Source of the DNA: Thermococci archaeon
Lineage (GTDB): Archaea; Methanobacteriota_B; Thermococci; Thermococcales; Thermococcaceae
Length of the DNA: 17,885 nucleotides
Assembly (NCBI GenBank): GCA_003663525.1
Contig: QMUF01000012.1
Span: 1-17,885 of the forward strand
Direction: 5' to 3'
In this document: positions 7,691 to 15,038 of the stretch, piece after piece
Numbering within the stretch: the stretch's first letter is position 1
Layout: the number at the start of each line of letters is the position of its first letter
The notes under the pieces: model-generated
What the model was told of the DNA's origin: nothing
Database searches by the model: none
The model's input: the letters and a program-made list of their open reading frames with translations, nothing else
Made by a program: the position numbers and the translations under genes

Positions 7691-7698
7691 TTAAAAGG
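7691..7698 (+). promoter_or_regulatory. TATA box of the C69/secernin gene
   Basis: TTAAAAGG, about 33-40 bp before the ATG at 7731. The predicted start near 7719 just precedes the GGTG ribosome binding site at 7721. Confidence 0.4.
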
Positions 7699-7720
7699 TC
7701 TTACGTGTTATTCTTTTCTA

Positions 7721-7724
7721 GGTG
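7721..7724 (+). promoter_or_regulatory. Ribosome binding site that decides the C69 start
   Basis: GGTG lies six bases before the ATG at 7731. The in-frame GTG at 7722 overlaps it. Starting at 7731 puts a cysteine at position 2, which the family's catalytic mechanism requires. Confidence 0.7.
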
Positions 7725-7730
7725 TTTAAT

Positions 7731-8981
7731 ATGTGTGATATTCTCGTTGCGACCCCCAAAGTGACTAGAGATAATATAATGCTGGTTGCTAAGAACAGTG
7801 ATAGAGATCCAAATGAGGCTCAAATTCTTGAGGTTATTCCAAGACAAAAACCCGAAGAGAAGAGTGTTAGGTTAACGTATGTTGAGTTTCCTCAAGTTAG
7901 GGAAACCTATGCGGTAATTCTCTCGCGTCCCTGGTGGATCTGGGGAGCCGAAATGGGCGTTAACGAGTTTAACCTTGCCATTGGGAACACAGCGGTTTTC
8001 ACTAAAGAAAAAATCCCGGAAAAAGGTATCTTGGGAATGGACATGATAAGACTTGCCTTGGAAAGAACAAAGACTGCAAAGGAAGCTATAGAATTCATAA
8101 TTAATATAATCGAGAGCTATGCCCAGGGAGGAAATGGGAGTTATGAGCACAAAATGCTTTACAGCAACTCATTTATAGTTGCAGATCCAAAAGAGGCTTG
8201 GGTTTTAGAAACAGCAGGTAAAAATTGGGTTGCAAAGAAAATTGAGAGCGTATACTCCATTTCAAACGCCCTAACTATTGAAGACGATTGGGATTTAGCC
8301 TCGGAGAGTGTTGAGAGGCTTGCTAAAAAATCAAATTTCAGCTTTGTAAGGTATTTTTCTGATTGGTTCTACACCCATTTTGCCCACGGAAAGGATAGAA
8401 GGGCTTTTACCTACAGGAAGCTTAAGGAGAATGAAGGGAAAATAACGCTTGAATATATGATGGAAATCTTAAGATCTCACAGTTTTGAGTCTTACTCTCC
8501 AGAAAAAGGCTCCATGAAAGACATATGTATGCACTACGGTGGATTAACAAGGCCTTCGCAAACGGCATCTTCTCAAATATCAGAGCTTGGAAAAGGCATG
8601 CACTGGTTTACCGGAACTTCACTCCCATGTTTGACCATCTTTAAGCCGATATTTTTTGAGACACCTCTCGAGTTAGGAGAAAAGCCCACAAACAAATATA
8701 ATCCAAACAGTTACTGGTGGCGCATGGAGAGGTTTCACAGAGTTTTCCAGACAAACTATAGGGAATACATAAGAGAATTCTCAAAACAAAGAGATGAACT
8801 TCAGAGGGAGATAATAGAGAGAGCTAGAAGACTGCAAAAGAAGAGAGAGTTAGTAAAATGGGCCTTTGAATTGGAAAAAGAGTTCGTGGAGAAATGGGAG
8901 AAGTTAATTGTTCCTGGCAGGTTACCTTTCTTGTACGGTATGAAATGGAGAAAAGTTAATGAGAGTGCACGATTGAGATAA
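7731..8981 (+). CDS. Secernin-like Ntn hydrolase, peptidase family C69
   Basis: A 416-residue member of the C69/secernin family, N-terminal nucleophile hydrolases that cleave amide bonds (dipeptidases in bacteria; secernins in animals are poorly defined). The protein starts MCDILVATP, so removing the initiator Met exposes Cys2 as the nucleophile. Family landmarks seen: AKNSDRDPNEAQ near residues 20-31, WIWGAEMGVNEFNLAIGN, GMDMIRLALERT, YAQGGNG, and ADPKEAWVLETAG followed by ISNALTI. This order matches secernins closely. Residues from about 335 to 400 are highly charged and likely form a helical or coiled-coil tail. No signal peptide or membrane segment is seen, so it is probably cytoplasmic. 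The substrate is unknown; peptide turnover is inference. It follows ndk in the same direction after 62 bp with its own TATA candidate. Confidence 0.9.
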   Translation: MCDILVATPKVTRDNIMLVAKNSDRDPNEAQILEVIPRQKPEEKSVRLTYVEFPQVRETYAVILSRPWWIWGAEMGVNEFNLAIGNTAVFTKEKIPEKGILGMDMIRLALERTKTAKEAIEFIINIIESYAQGGNGSYEHKMLYSNSFIVADPKEAWVLETAGKNWVAKKIESVYSISNALTIEDDWDLASESVERLAKKSNFSFVRYFSDWFYTHFAHGKDRRAFTYRKLKENEGKITLEYMMEILRSHSFESYSPEKGSMKDICMHYGGLTRPSQTASSQISELGKGMHWFTGTSLPCLTIFKPIFFETPLELGEKPTNKYNPNSYWWRMERFHRVFQTNYREYIREFSKQRDELQREIIERARRLQKKRELVKWAFELEKEFVEKWEKLIVPGRLPFLYGMKWRKVNESARLR

Positions 8982-8990
8982 GTTTTTAAC
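8982..8990 (+). promoter_or_regulatory. Candidate TATA box of the small membrane protein gene
   Basis: GTTTTTAAC lies directly after the C69 stop codon and 33-41 bp before the ATG at 9023. The T-rich stretch 8983-9012 may also terminate the upstream transcript, so read-through from C69 remains possible. Confidence 0.35.
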
Positions 8991-9022
8991 CTCTTTCCAT
9001 TTTCTCTTTTCTGGTGCTTGGG

Positions 9023-9490
9023 ATGGACGGAATGCTTGAGATATTTTTGCTCTCTTTGGTACCAACATTTGAGGGAAGATATGCAATAGTTTATGGCATT
9101 GGTAGGGGCTATTCTATTCCTGGCACTTTGATAATGGCATCTCTTGGGATTTTAGTTCTTTCTCTTGTACTCCCCATTGTGCTTCCGGTTATAGATTGGG
9201 TTATGCTTAAGCTTGAGGGTACCTCTTTGAGGAAATTTGCAGAGCTCTATTTGAGGTATATAGGGCGAGTAAGGAGAAAAGCCCATCCCTATGTGGAGAG
9301 ATGGGGGTTCTTGGGCCTTGTAGTGTTCGTTGCAATTCCTCTTCCGGGAACTGGGGTATGGACCGGAAGTTTAGCTGCATATATCTTTGGAATAGAAAAA
9401 AGGGAAGCAATCTTGGCTTTGATCATTGGTGGGCTTTTGAGTATTGTGATAACTCTACTTCCAAGTTTAGGCTTGGTAAAAATAATTTAG
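9023..9490 (+). CDS. Small membrane protein, Sm_multidrug_ex family (COG2426)
   Basis: A 155-residue integral membrane protein. Hydrophobic stretches lie at about 4-20, 30-54, 90-112 and 123-148. Two loops stand out and look like half-membrane re-entrant segments: VPTFEGRYAIVYGIG near the start and IPLPGTGVWTGSLAAYIFG near residues 102-120. They are the conserved signature of the Sm_multidrug_ex family. Despite the name, I know of no firm proof that these proteins export drugs; a relation to the DedA/VTT membrane fold has been proposed. The start is the ATG at 9023 with GGTG at 9013-9016 six bases upstream; an earlier in-frame GTG (9014) overlaps that site, and a later ATG at 9032 is possible. 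It ends 12 bp from the convergent tldE gene. The family call is firm; the function is unknown. Confidence 0.82.
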   Translation: MDGMLEIFLLSLVPTFEGRYAIVYGIGRGYSIPGTLIMASLGILVLSLVLPIVLPVIDWVMLKLEGTSLRKFAELYLRYIGRVRRKAHPYVERWGFLGLVVFVAIPLPGTGVWTGSLAAYIFGIEKREAILALIIGGLLSIVITLLPSLGLVKII

Positions 9491-9502
9491 AAAGAAGAGA
9501 CT

Positions 9503-10828
9503 TTACTTTGTGGCTTTTGTTATCCCTACGTTTTTCACGAGAACATAGGGTGTAAACACGGGGGTAGTAACTTCCCACCAGTGGACATGATAGAGATCTT
9601 TTCCTAATGCTGCAATGTTCTCCAATATGTGCTGGAAGTTGTCACTTACTCTTATGTTCCTTATGGGCTTAACAATTTCACCGTTTTCAATTAAAAATGC
9701 TCCATCCCTTGGTATTGTTGAGAAATCTCCAGTAACGTAGTTCTGGAATCTTGTGTACCATACGTTGGTAATATAGATACCGTGCTTAACTTCGCCAAAT
9801 ATTTCATCTTTTGAGTAATCACCTGCTTCGAGGTAAATATTCCACGCTTCGGGCATTAGTAAACCAGCGTTTGCTGTAGTTTCGGTCTTGTACTTTCTTG
9901 CAAAGCTTGTATTTAGGAGATATGTTTTTAGGATCCCATTCTCGATTATCTTTGTTTCTCTTGTGGGAACTCCCTCATCATCGAATTTTCTCGTTCCGTA
10001 AGCATTGGGCATGTTTCCAACATCCTTGAGACTGACTTTCTCATTTGCAACTTTTTGCCCCAGCTTACCCACTAAGAAGCTAAAACCAGCTTCGACGGTA
10101 AATGCGGAGGTCATGAAACTCATATAGCTGAGAAGGTTAGCAAAGGCTAACGGGTCAAAGACAACGTCAAAAGTTCCTGCTTCCCCTTGTATTGGATTGG
10201 TAGCAAGTTTGGCTATTTCTCCCGCTTTTCTTCCAGCACTTTCTGGGTCAAACTTTTTGAGAATTCTTACGGAGTTTGTTCCATGCCCGCTTTCTTCGTC
10301 ACCTATGAATGCCCTAACGCTTATCTCTATTCCTGTCCCTGCGTCAAAAGCCTCAACACCGTTGCTTGTGGTAAGGTAGAGCTTGTTATGGTCTGTGTAA
10401 AGAACTCCTGCAACCCTTTCAGCGCCTTCCTCAAGCGCAGCGTTTATTGCAACCTCTACGTACTCATTTGGCTCGTCTAATTCTACTATTGCTTTATCAA
10501 ATGTCTCTGGAATATCTTTATACTTAAATGGGCCTTCTGCTATACCATAATAGTCTTCTTTAGGAGCAAGGTTTTTAACACTCTTCATCAGCATCTGCAG
10601 AGTCTTTTCTATTGTGTTCTCATCTAGGGCAGCTAGTGTTGTTGAAGCAACCCTCTTCTCATATTCAGCAAAGAGCTCGACCTTTTGGGTGTGCCAGTTC
10701 TTTGCAACTATTATCTCATTGTTGGCAAATCTCACCTGTCTTCTGTTTTGTTCATGGGCCAATACAACGACATCACCAAAACCAAGTTCTTTTGCCTTTT
10801 TCAGGATTAATTCGTTAACTTCGAACAT
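9503..10828 (-). CDS. tldE: TldE/PmbA, partner subunit of the TldD metalloprotease
   Basis: A 441-residue protein of the TldD/PmbA fold. It lacks the HExxxH zinc motif seen in the gene just upstream, as expected for the TldE (PmbA) subunit. In bacteria TldD and TldE form a heterodimer that degrades unfolded peptides and matures some microcins; a Pyrococcus counterpart is expected to clear peptides in the cytosol. Seen: an N-terminal region with the VEAFDAGTGIEISVRAF strand pair and the C-terminal family core with GNMPNAYGTRKFDDEGVPT, FSTIPRDGAFLIENGEIV and VRNI-like segments. Start: the frame opens at a GTG (10837), but GGAGGTGA at 10841-10834 is best spaced for the ATG at 10828, the second of two adjacent ATGs. 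That ribosome binding site overlaps the tldD stop codon, so the two genes are translationally linked. Confidence 0.9.
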   Translation of the reverse strand: MFEVNELILKKAKELGFGDVVVLAHEQNRRQVRFANNEIIVAKNWHTQKVELFAEYEKRVASTTLAALDENTIEKTLQMLMKSVKNLAPKEDYYGIAEGPFKYKDIPETFDKAIVELDEPNEYVEVAINAALEEGAERVAGVLYTDHNKLYLTTSNGVEAFDAGTGIEISVRAFIGDEESGHGTNSVRILKKFDPESAGRKAGEIAKLATNPIQGEAGTFDVVFDPLAFANLLSYMSFMTSAFTVEAGFSFLVGKLGQKVANEKVSLKDVGNMPNAYGTRKFDDEGVPTRETKIIENGILKTYLLNTSFARKYKTETTANAGLLMPEAWNIYLEAGDYSKDEIFGEVKHGIYITNVWYTRFQNYVTGDFSTIPRDGAFLIENGEIVKPIRNIRVSDNFQHILENIAALGKDLYHVHWWEVTTPVFTPYVLVKNVGITKATK

Positions 10829-10833
10829 CATTT

Positions 10834-10843
10834 TCACCTCCTC
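10834..10843 (-). promoter_or_regulatory. Ribosome binding site of tldE overlapping the tldD stop
   Basis: On the minus strand GAGGAGGTGA includes the TGA stop of tldD (10836-10834) and lies five bases before the ATG at 10828. Such overlap favours re-initiation and balanced synthesis of the two subunits. Confidence 0.7.
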
Positions 10844-12252
10844 AAAACGACCTCCCTAAGTCTCGCAGGTGCTCCACCCATCCATACTGGAACTCCCTGT
10901 CCAGGTTCGCCTTTACCACATGTACCAGGGTAGAATTCAATTTCTTTTCCAACGGCATCGACACTGCTCCAGAGGCCTTTGGTGGTTATTTCAAGAATTG
11001 GTTTTCTTACGGGATGCTTTATTTCGCCGTTTTCAATGAGGTATGCCTCTCTTCCAATGTATCTCTGCTGAAATCTTCTGTCATCAATGTTCCATTCGTT
11101 AAAGCTTACCATGTAAACACCCAACTTCACGTCTTCAATGAGTTCTTCGAAAGAATGATCTCCGGGAGCGAGGTATGTATTTGCCATTCTTACTATGGGC
11201 TCGCGGTTGTAGTTTAAGGCACGAGCTGCTGCGTTTGATTTTAGGTCTAAATAAGAGGCGTATTCCCTGTTCATTAGGAACTCGTTGATTATACCATTCC
11301 TTATCAAGTACCTTGGTCTTGCCTTGACACCTTCATCATCGTAGAGATAGAATCCCCAGCTGTTTGGAACAGTGGGATCTTCAACAACTGTCACCACTTC
11401 ACTTCCAATCCTCTCTCCAAGCATTTCTGGTTTAACAAAGCTCTCTCCCGCTTGAGCAGCTTCTCTTCCCATTATTCTATCGAGTTCATATGGATGCCCA
11501 ACGCTCTCATGAACAGCTATTCCAGCTACTTCGGGACTTATTACGACATCAACCTTTCCTTCTGGTGGTTTTTGTCCCTCTTTTATTAGTTTTTGGAGAG
11601 CTTTAACATCTTTGGCAGCCCATTCCCATGGTTGATCCTTCTCAATAAGTTCAAGACCTCCAGAAAAGGCCCTTTGAACGAAAGGAGCCTGTTCCATTTG
11701 TCCCTCCTCAAAGACAACGAGGTTATATGTTACGGAAACTCTTGGGATAAGACTCTCAACCAAGGCCCCTTCATTGTTCATAAAAATCTTATGCCACATG
11801 AAATCTCCATACCTTAAAAAGCGCATTGGCGTGGTCACACCAGTTTCTTTTACTTTTTCTTCAATAAGTTTCAAATAATCCATCTTTTCCTCAGCGCTGA
11901 TGTCTCTAAAGTCCTTTTTCATTTTCACTTCATAGGAGACTTGGTGAAAGCTCTCCTCACTGAACTGAATTGGCTTGTTTCTTATTTTTGCGGCAGCTTT
12001 TGCAAGCTTCACAGCTTTTTTCACGGCTTCGCTTACGCTTTCTTTCGTTAACACGTTTGTGGAGGCAAACCCCATTCCGCCGTCTACAAGAACTCTGATC
12101 CCAATTCCCCTGTCGGCCAGAATTCCAAGCCCTTCAGGATTGCCATTTTTCATGATGATTTCAGTCCCATTTTTCTCCTCAAACCTTGCCTCAGCATAGC
12201 TGGCCTCCATTTCCTGGGCCTTCTCAATGGCAAACTCAACAAGCTCATGCAT
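10834..12252 (-). CDS. tldD: TldD, zinc metalloprotease subunit
   Basis: The catalytic subunit of the TldD/TldE protease. It has 472 residues. The zinc site is the HESVGH motif (H248, E249, H253) followed by the helix with MGREAAQAG, and the distal ligand is probably C445 in the GTCGKGEPGQG segment near the C-terminus, all as in characterised TldD proteins. Substrates are unfolded peptides that enter a closed chamber in the heterodimer. The protein is cytosolic, with no signal peptide. Start: three candidates (GTG 12261, ATG 12258, ATG 12252). GAGGTGA at 12264-12258 is correctly spaced, five bases, only for 12252 and overlaps the other two. The gene is first in an operon with tldE. It lies 164 bp downstream of the frameshifted secreted-protein gene on the same strand, separated by a T-rich terminator and its own TATA box. 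Confidence 0.94.
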   Translation of the reverse strand: MHELVEFAIEKAQEMEASYAEARFEEKNGTEIIMKNGNPEGLGILADRGIGIRVLVDGGMGFASTNVLTKESVSEAVKKAVKLAKAAAKIRNKPIQFSEESFHQVSYEVKMKKDFRDISAEEKMDYLKLIEEKVKETGVTTPMRFLRYGDFMWHKIFMNNEGALVESLIPRVSVTYNLVVFEEGQMEQAPFVQRAFSGGLELIEKDQPWEWAAKDVKALQKLIKEGQKPPEGKVDVVISPEVAGIAVHESVGHPYELDRIMGREAAQAGESFVKPEMLGERIGSEVVTVVEDPTVPNSWGFYLYDDEGVKARPRYLIRNGIINEFLMNREYASYLDLKSNAAARALNYNREPIVRMANTYLAPGDHSFEELIEDVKLGVYMVSFNEWNIDDRRFQQRYIGREAYLIENGEIKHPVRKPILEITTKGLWSSVDAVGKEIEFYPGTCGKGEPGQGVPVWMGGAPARLREVVLRR

Positions 12253-12257
12253 GTACA

Positions 12258-12264
12258 TCACCTC
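12258..12264 (-). promoter_or_regulatory. Ribosome binding site that decides the tldD start
   Basis: GAGGTGA on the minus strand, five bases before the ATG at 12252; it overlaps the two other candidate start codons. Confidence 0.7.
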
Positions 12265-12294
12265 GAATTAATGCATATTAAAGTCCTTCTTTGA

Positions 12295-12304
12295 AGTATA
12301 AAAT
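12295..12304 (-). promoter_or_regulatory. TATA box of the tldD-tldE operon
   Basis: ATTTTATACT on the minus strand. The predicted start near 12273 gives a leader of about 21 nt that includes GAGGTGA. Confidence 0.45.
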
Positions 12305-12387
12305 CGTTTCGTTTCGATGACTGTTGAAGCGAGGATAATTGTCTTTTTATTTGAAACTATATCCTTTAGATAAGGGACGGAGTCTAT

Positions 12388-12412
12388 TTTAAAAGAAGAG
12401 AAAAAGAAAAAT
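12388..12412 (-). terminator. T-rich terminator after the secreted-protein gene
   Basis: On the minus strand, a few bases past the stop codon at 12417, runs of T separated by single C bases extend for about 22 nt (complement of 12391-12412). This is a typical archaeal T-tract terminator and separates this gene from tldD. Confidence 0.55.
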
Positions 12413-12416
12413 TTGC

Positions 12417-14391
12417 TCAAATCTCCCCTGCCAACCATAGTAGTACTCCTTTCAGGAATGGCCAGTTACTATCTATGTATCTTCCATAGTAATCATCGCT
12501 GATTGCTTTGCTTGATCCATACGCCACGATTCTTCCGTTTCCAACTTCAACAGCAGCTGCTACGATTGGTTTTGAGCCTTTTTCTTTTGAAATCTCGTTA
12601 TTTTCACCCTCAGCGTAGGAAGTTTCATATCCTCTAATGAGCCATACCGCGTTTCCGCTCACATCTAAGGTGTCGCCATTATAATAGAGTTGAGAGCTCT
12701 CGTTGAGGAATTTCATTGCTGGATGGTTAAGATTGAATTCACCTACTAGTGGGAAGTAGGGTCTACCTGTATTTCTTTCATCATCCATAAGTTCATCATC
12801 GTTGAATCTGATACCAAACTCCTCAGTAACCTTGTTGAGGCTTCTGTAATAAACGAAGGCGTACCAATCACCGGTAATAAGTAATCCTCCTCCATTTTCA
12901 ACCCACTCTTTGATTGCTTGGGCTTCTTCGTCCGTAATATCCGATTTTGGATTTGTGATGATTAGCACATTATAGTAGGAGAGAGTTTCAGGTGTTAACT
13001 TCTCATTGTTCACATCCACCATCCATCCTAGCTCATCTTCCATTTTAGTTATTAGTGTTTGAAGTCTTTGGTCATTATAGTACTGTCCGTGGCTCGAGTC
13101 AACAAGGACTCTCACTAAAGAGATTTGGGTCTGGTTTTCGGGTGATTCTTTAGCTCTAATAAGGGTTTCATTGAGAATAGGCATTATTTCATTTATTCTG
13201 TTAATGGTTTCTCTTGTCAATAAGAATGCGTTTCGTATATATGACATCAGGGGGTAGGGATACAAGGGTCTTATGTACCTGCCTTTGAGTTCTAGGTATT
13301 CTGAGTAATATCCTTCTATAAGCGGGATGTTAGTATCTATAGCTCCTATCTTGTCTTCGAGCGGCCCAAGATCAACCCCATATTCTTTTAACTCTGAAAT
13401 GATCTCTAAATATGAGGAATATTTCTCATCTAATTGAGGTTTGAGATAGGTGACGTATCTAATATCATAGAATGCTGTGAGTCTGTTCATTATATCCATT
13501 GGGCGTTCAACCACTTTTATAGTTGAGTACTTAGTGTCATAATCTCCTAGTTCGGCTTTTATCTGGTGTGTGCCAAGGGTTTGGAATGTGTATTCATAAG
13601 AAAGTTCTTTTGATGAATTAGCCTTCAGTAATACGGTTTCATTCTTGAAAAGTTGGCCATCCACATAGAGTAGAAAAGTGACATTTTCGTCAAGGATTTT
13701 GTTATTTTGTAGTATTACCTTTATTTTGAATGGCTGGTTTCTAAAGGCAGACTTCGGAACATTAATGCTGGATATACTGATAGGAGACCAGTAGACAATT
13801 TCAAGGTATGGTTTTTCATCTGTATATGATGTCTCCTTTGAGGCAAAATAGATGTAGTCTTTAATAGGTTCGTGACTTAAATTGGAGTGAAGCATGAAAC
13901 TAACTACTTTATCCCCATCTAGCTCACTCTTGACAAAATCTGTTACATTCCATGAATACCACTTGTATTTACTCCTCCCTAACTGCCAATCCAGAGCATT
14001 AGTAAGGTTTTGAGGCTTATTGGCCCAATTTATGGTATACTCATTCCAATTATCAGCGACTCCATAGACTGTTATATTGTGACTTTCACTTCCATAGTGA
14101 TAATAGGCATAATAAGTTAAGAGTTACACTTATAATAAATTTTGGTGGAATTCCAAGTTCGCTTAAGTTGAACTTTAGATATGTTCTCGCCTCGCTTCCA
14201 AGATATGTACCCACTCTAAGCCTGTATGTCTTGCTATCCACATACCCCCCTTCGTCAATCCATTTATCATCGGTGGGGGTTATGCTTACTGTATGTTGGA
14301 GCGATTTATCGCCTTTAACAAGGCCCATTGAAGCCCCTGGCACCAGACTTAGCAATAAAACCATGATTAAAAAGAGGCTCCACTTCTTCAT
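12417..14391 (-). pseudogene. Secreted multidomain protein (DNRLRE/CARDB/GATase-like), frameshifted
   Basis: Two adjacent frames together make one protein of about 657 residues. The first (14391-14086, 101 aa) has a signal peptide, MKKWSLFLIMVLLLSLVPGA, then the start of a DNRLRE/CBM-like beta-sandwich (DKWIDEGGYV...ARTYLKFNLSEL). It stops early at 14086. The second frame opens at 14123, after a TAA at 14126-14124, and runs to 12417. It continues the same sandwich (ITVYGVADNW..., YSWNVTDFV, ...PYLEIVYW), then a CARDB-like Ig domain, a helical region, and a C-terminal GATase1/GIFT-like domain (VRVLVDSSHGQYY...ENGGGLLITGD). One extra base between 14126 and 14086 explains the break. The ATG at 14391 has GGTGAT three bases upstream; the ATG at 13895 has no ribosome binding site, so the second part is unlikely to be translated alone. 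The product would be extracellular; its function is unknown. Alternatives are a sequencing error or recoding. Confidence 0.78.
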
Positions 14392-14423
14392 GGTATCACC
14401 GAAATATGTAATGTGCATCCACG

Positions 14424-14434
14424 TTATTAAATTT
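14424..14434 (-). promoter_or_regulatory. TATA box of the secreted-protein gene
   Basis: AAATTTAATAA on the minus strand; the predicted start near 14403 gives a leader of about 12 nt holding the GGTGAT at 14400-14395. Confidence 0.45.
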
Positions 14435-14440
14435 TCCCTA

Positions 14441-14460
14441 TTGAACATGATTGAACATGT
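14441..14460. repeat. 10-bp direct repeat between divergent promoters
   Basis: TTGAACATGA followed at once by TTGAACATGT: two copies in tandem, differing only in the last base. They sit between the minus-strand TATA (14424-14434) and the plus-strand TATA (14476-14486). The 10-bp period, one helical turn, would put both copies on the same face of the DNA, as for a regulator binding site. No regulator is identified. Confidence 0.5.
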
Positions 14461-14475
14461 ATCACCCACAAGAAC

Positions 14476-14486
14476 AAATTTAATTA
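14476..14486 (+). promoter_or_regulatory. TATA box of the cobalamin adenosyltransferase operon
   Basis: AAATTTAATTA on the plus strand, about 32-42 bp before the ATG at 14518. GGTGAT at 14509-14514 is the ribosome binding site. Confidence 0.45.
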
Positions 14487-14517
14487 GGTAAAATCCCAAA
14501 GATAAATCGGTGATTGC

Positions 14518-15033
14518 ATGGGCATAATAACGAAAACCGGGGATAAAGGAACAACGGGAATTTTTACGGGAGATAGAATAGCCAAGTTCTCACCCATAAT
14601 TGAGGCTAACGGCACCATAGATGAGCTGAGCTCATTTTTAGGAGAAGCGAAGCATTATGTGGATGAAGAACTCGGAGAGGTATTGGAAAATATCCAAATG
14701 GAACTTTATTCTCTCATGACTGAAATTGCAAGTAAAGGAGAGTACAAAAAAGTTGGGGAAAAAGAAATAGCACGTTTGGAAGAACTCATTAAAAAATTTG
14801 AAAGAGAAGTTAAACTTGAGGGCTTTGTTATTCCTGGCTCAACAATAGCAAGTGCAAAGCTCGATGTTTGTAGGGCAATAGCCAGAAGGGCAGAAAGAAA
14901 AGTTGCAAAGCTTGTTTTGGAATATGGGATTGGGGAAATCTCTCTCAAATACCTCAATCGCCTGAGTGATTTGCTCTTTATGATGGGCCGTTATATTGAG
15001 CTCAAAGAGGGGAAAATCAAATATGCGAAGTGA
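14518..15033 (+). CDS. PduO-type ATP:cob(I)alamin adenosyltransferase
   Basis: Makes adenosylcobalamin from cob(I)alamin and ATP. It has 171 residues, a normal length for the single-domain PduO/MMAB type, which forms a trimeric four-helix bundle. Seen: the N-terminal ATP-binding motif TKTGDKGTTGIFTGDRIAK (residues 5-23), then EANGTIDELSSFLGEA, and the C-terminal pair RRAERKV and YLNRLSDLLFMMGRY, all family hallmarks. Likely users of its product in Thermococcales are the B12-dependent class II ribonucleotide reductase and methylmalonyl-CoA mutase; neither is in this window. The ATG at 14518 has GGTGAT three bases upstream. The stop codon lies five bases before the ATG of the aspartate racemase gene, so the two form an operon. 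It is divergent from the secreted-protein gene and shares its 126-bp upstream region. Confidence 0.93.
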   Translation: MGIITKTGDKGTTGIFTGDRIAKFSPIIEANGTIDELSSFLGEAKHYVDEELGEVLENIQMELYSLMTEIASKGEYKKVGEKEIARLEELIKKFEREVKLEGFVIPGSTIASAKLDVCRAIARRAERKVAKLVLEYGIGEISLKYLNRLSDLLFMMGRYIELKEGKIKYAK

Positions 15034-15038
15034 GGGAT

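Noticed and set aside
12262..12416. C/D box small RNA near GATGACTG in the tldD upstream gap
   Set aside because: No matching D/D' boxes (CTGA) at the right spacing on either strand.
12417..13895. Independent gene starting at the ATG at 13895
   Set aside because: No ribosome binding site precedes it, and the frame upstream encodes the rest of the same beta-sandwich domain.
14438..14458. Six-codon minus-strand mini-ORF (MFNHVQ) with GGGTGAT upstream, before the secreted-protein gene
   Set aside because: It lies upstream of the likely TATA box and start site of that gene, so it would not be in the transcript; it also overlaps the direct repeat.
14392..14499. N-terminal extension of the secreted protein ahead of the signal peptide
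   Set aside because: The signal peptide would become internal, and GGTGAT points to the ATG at 14391.
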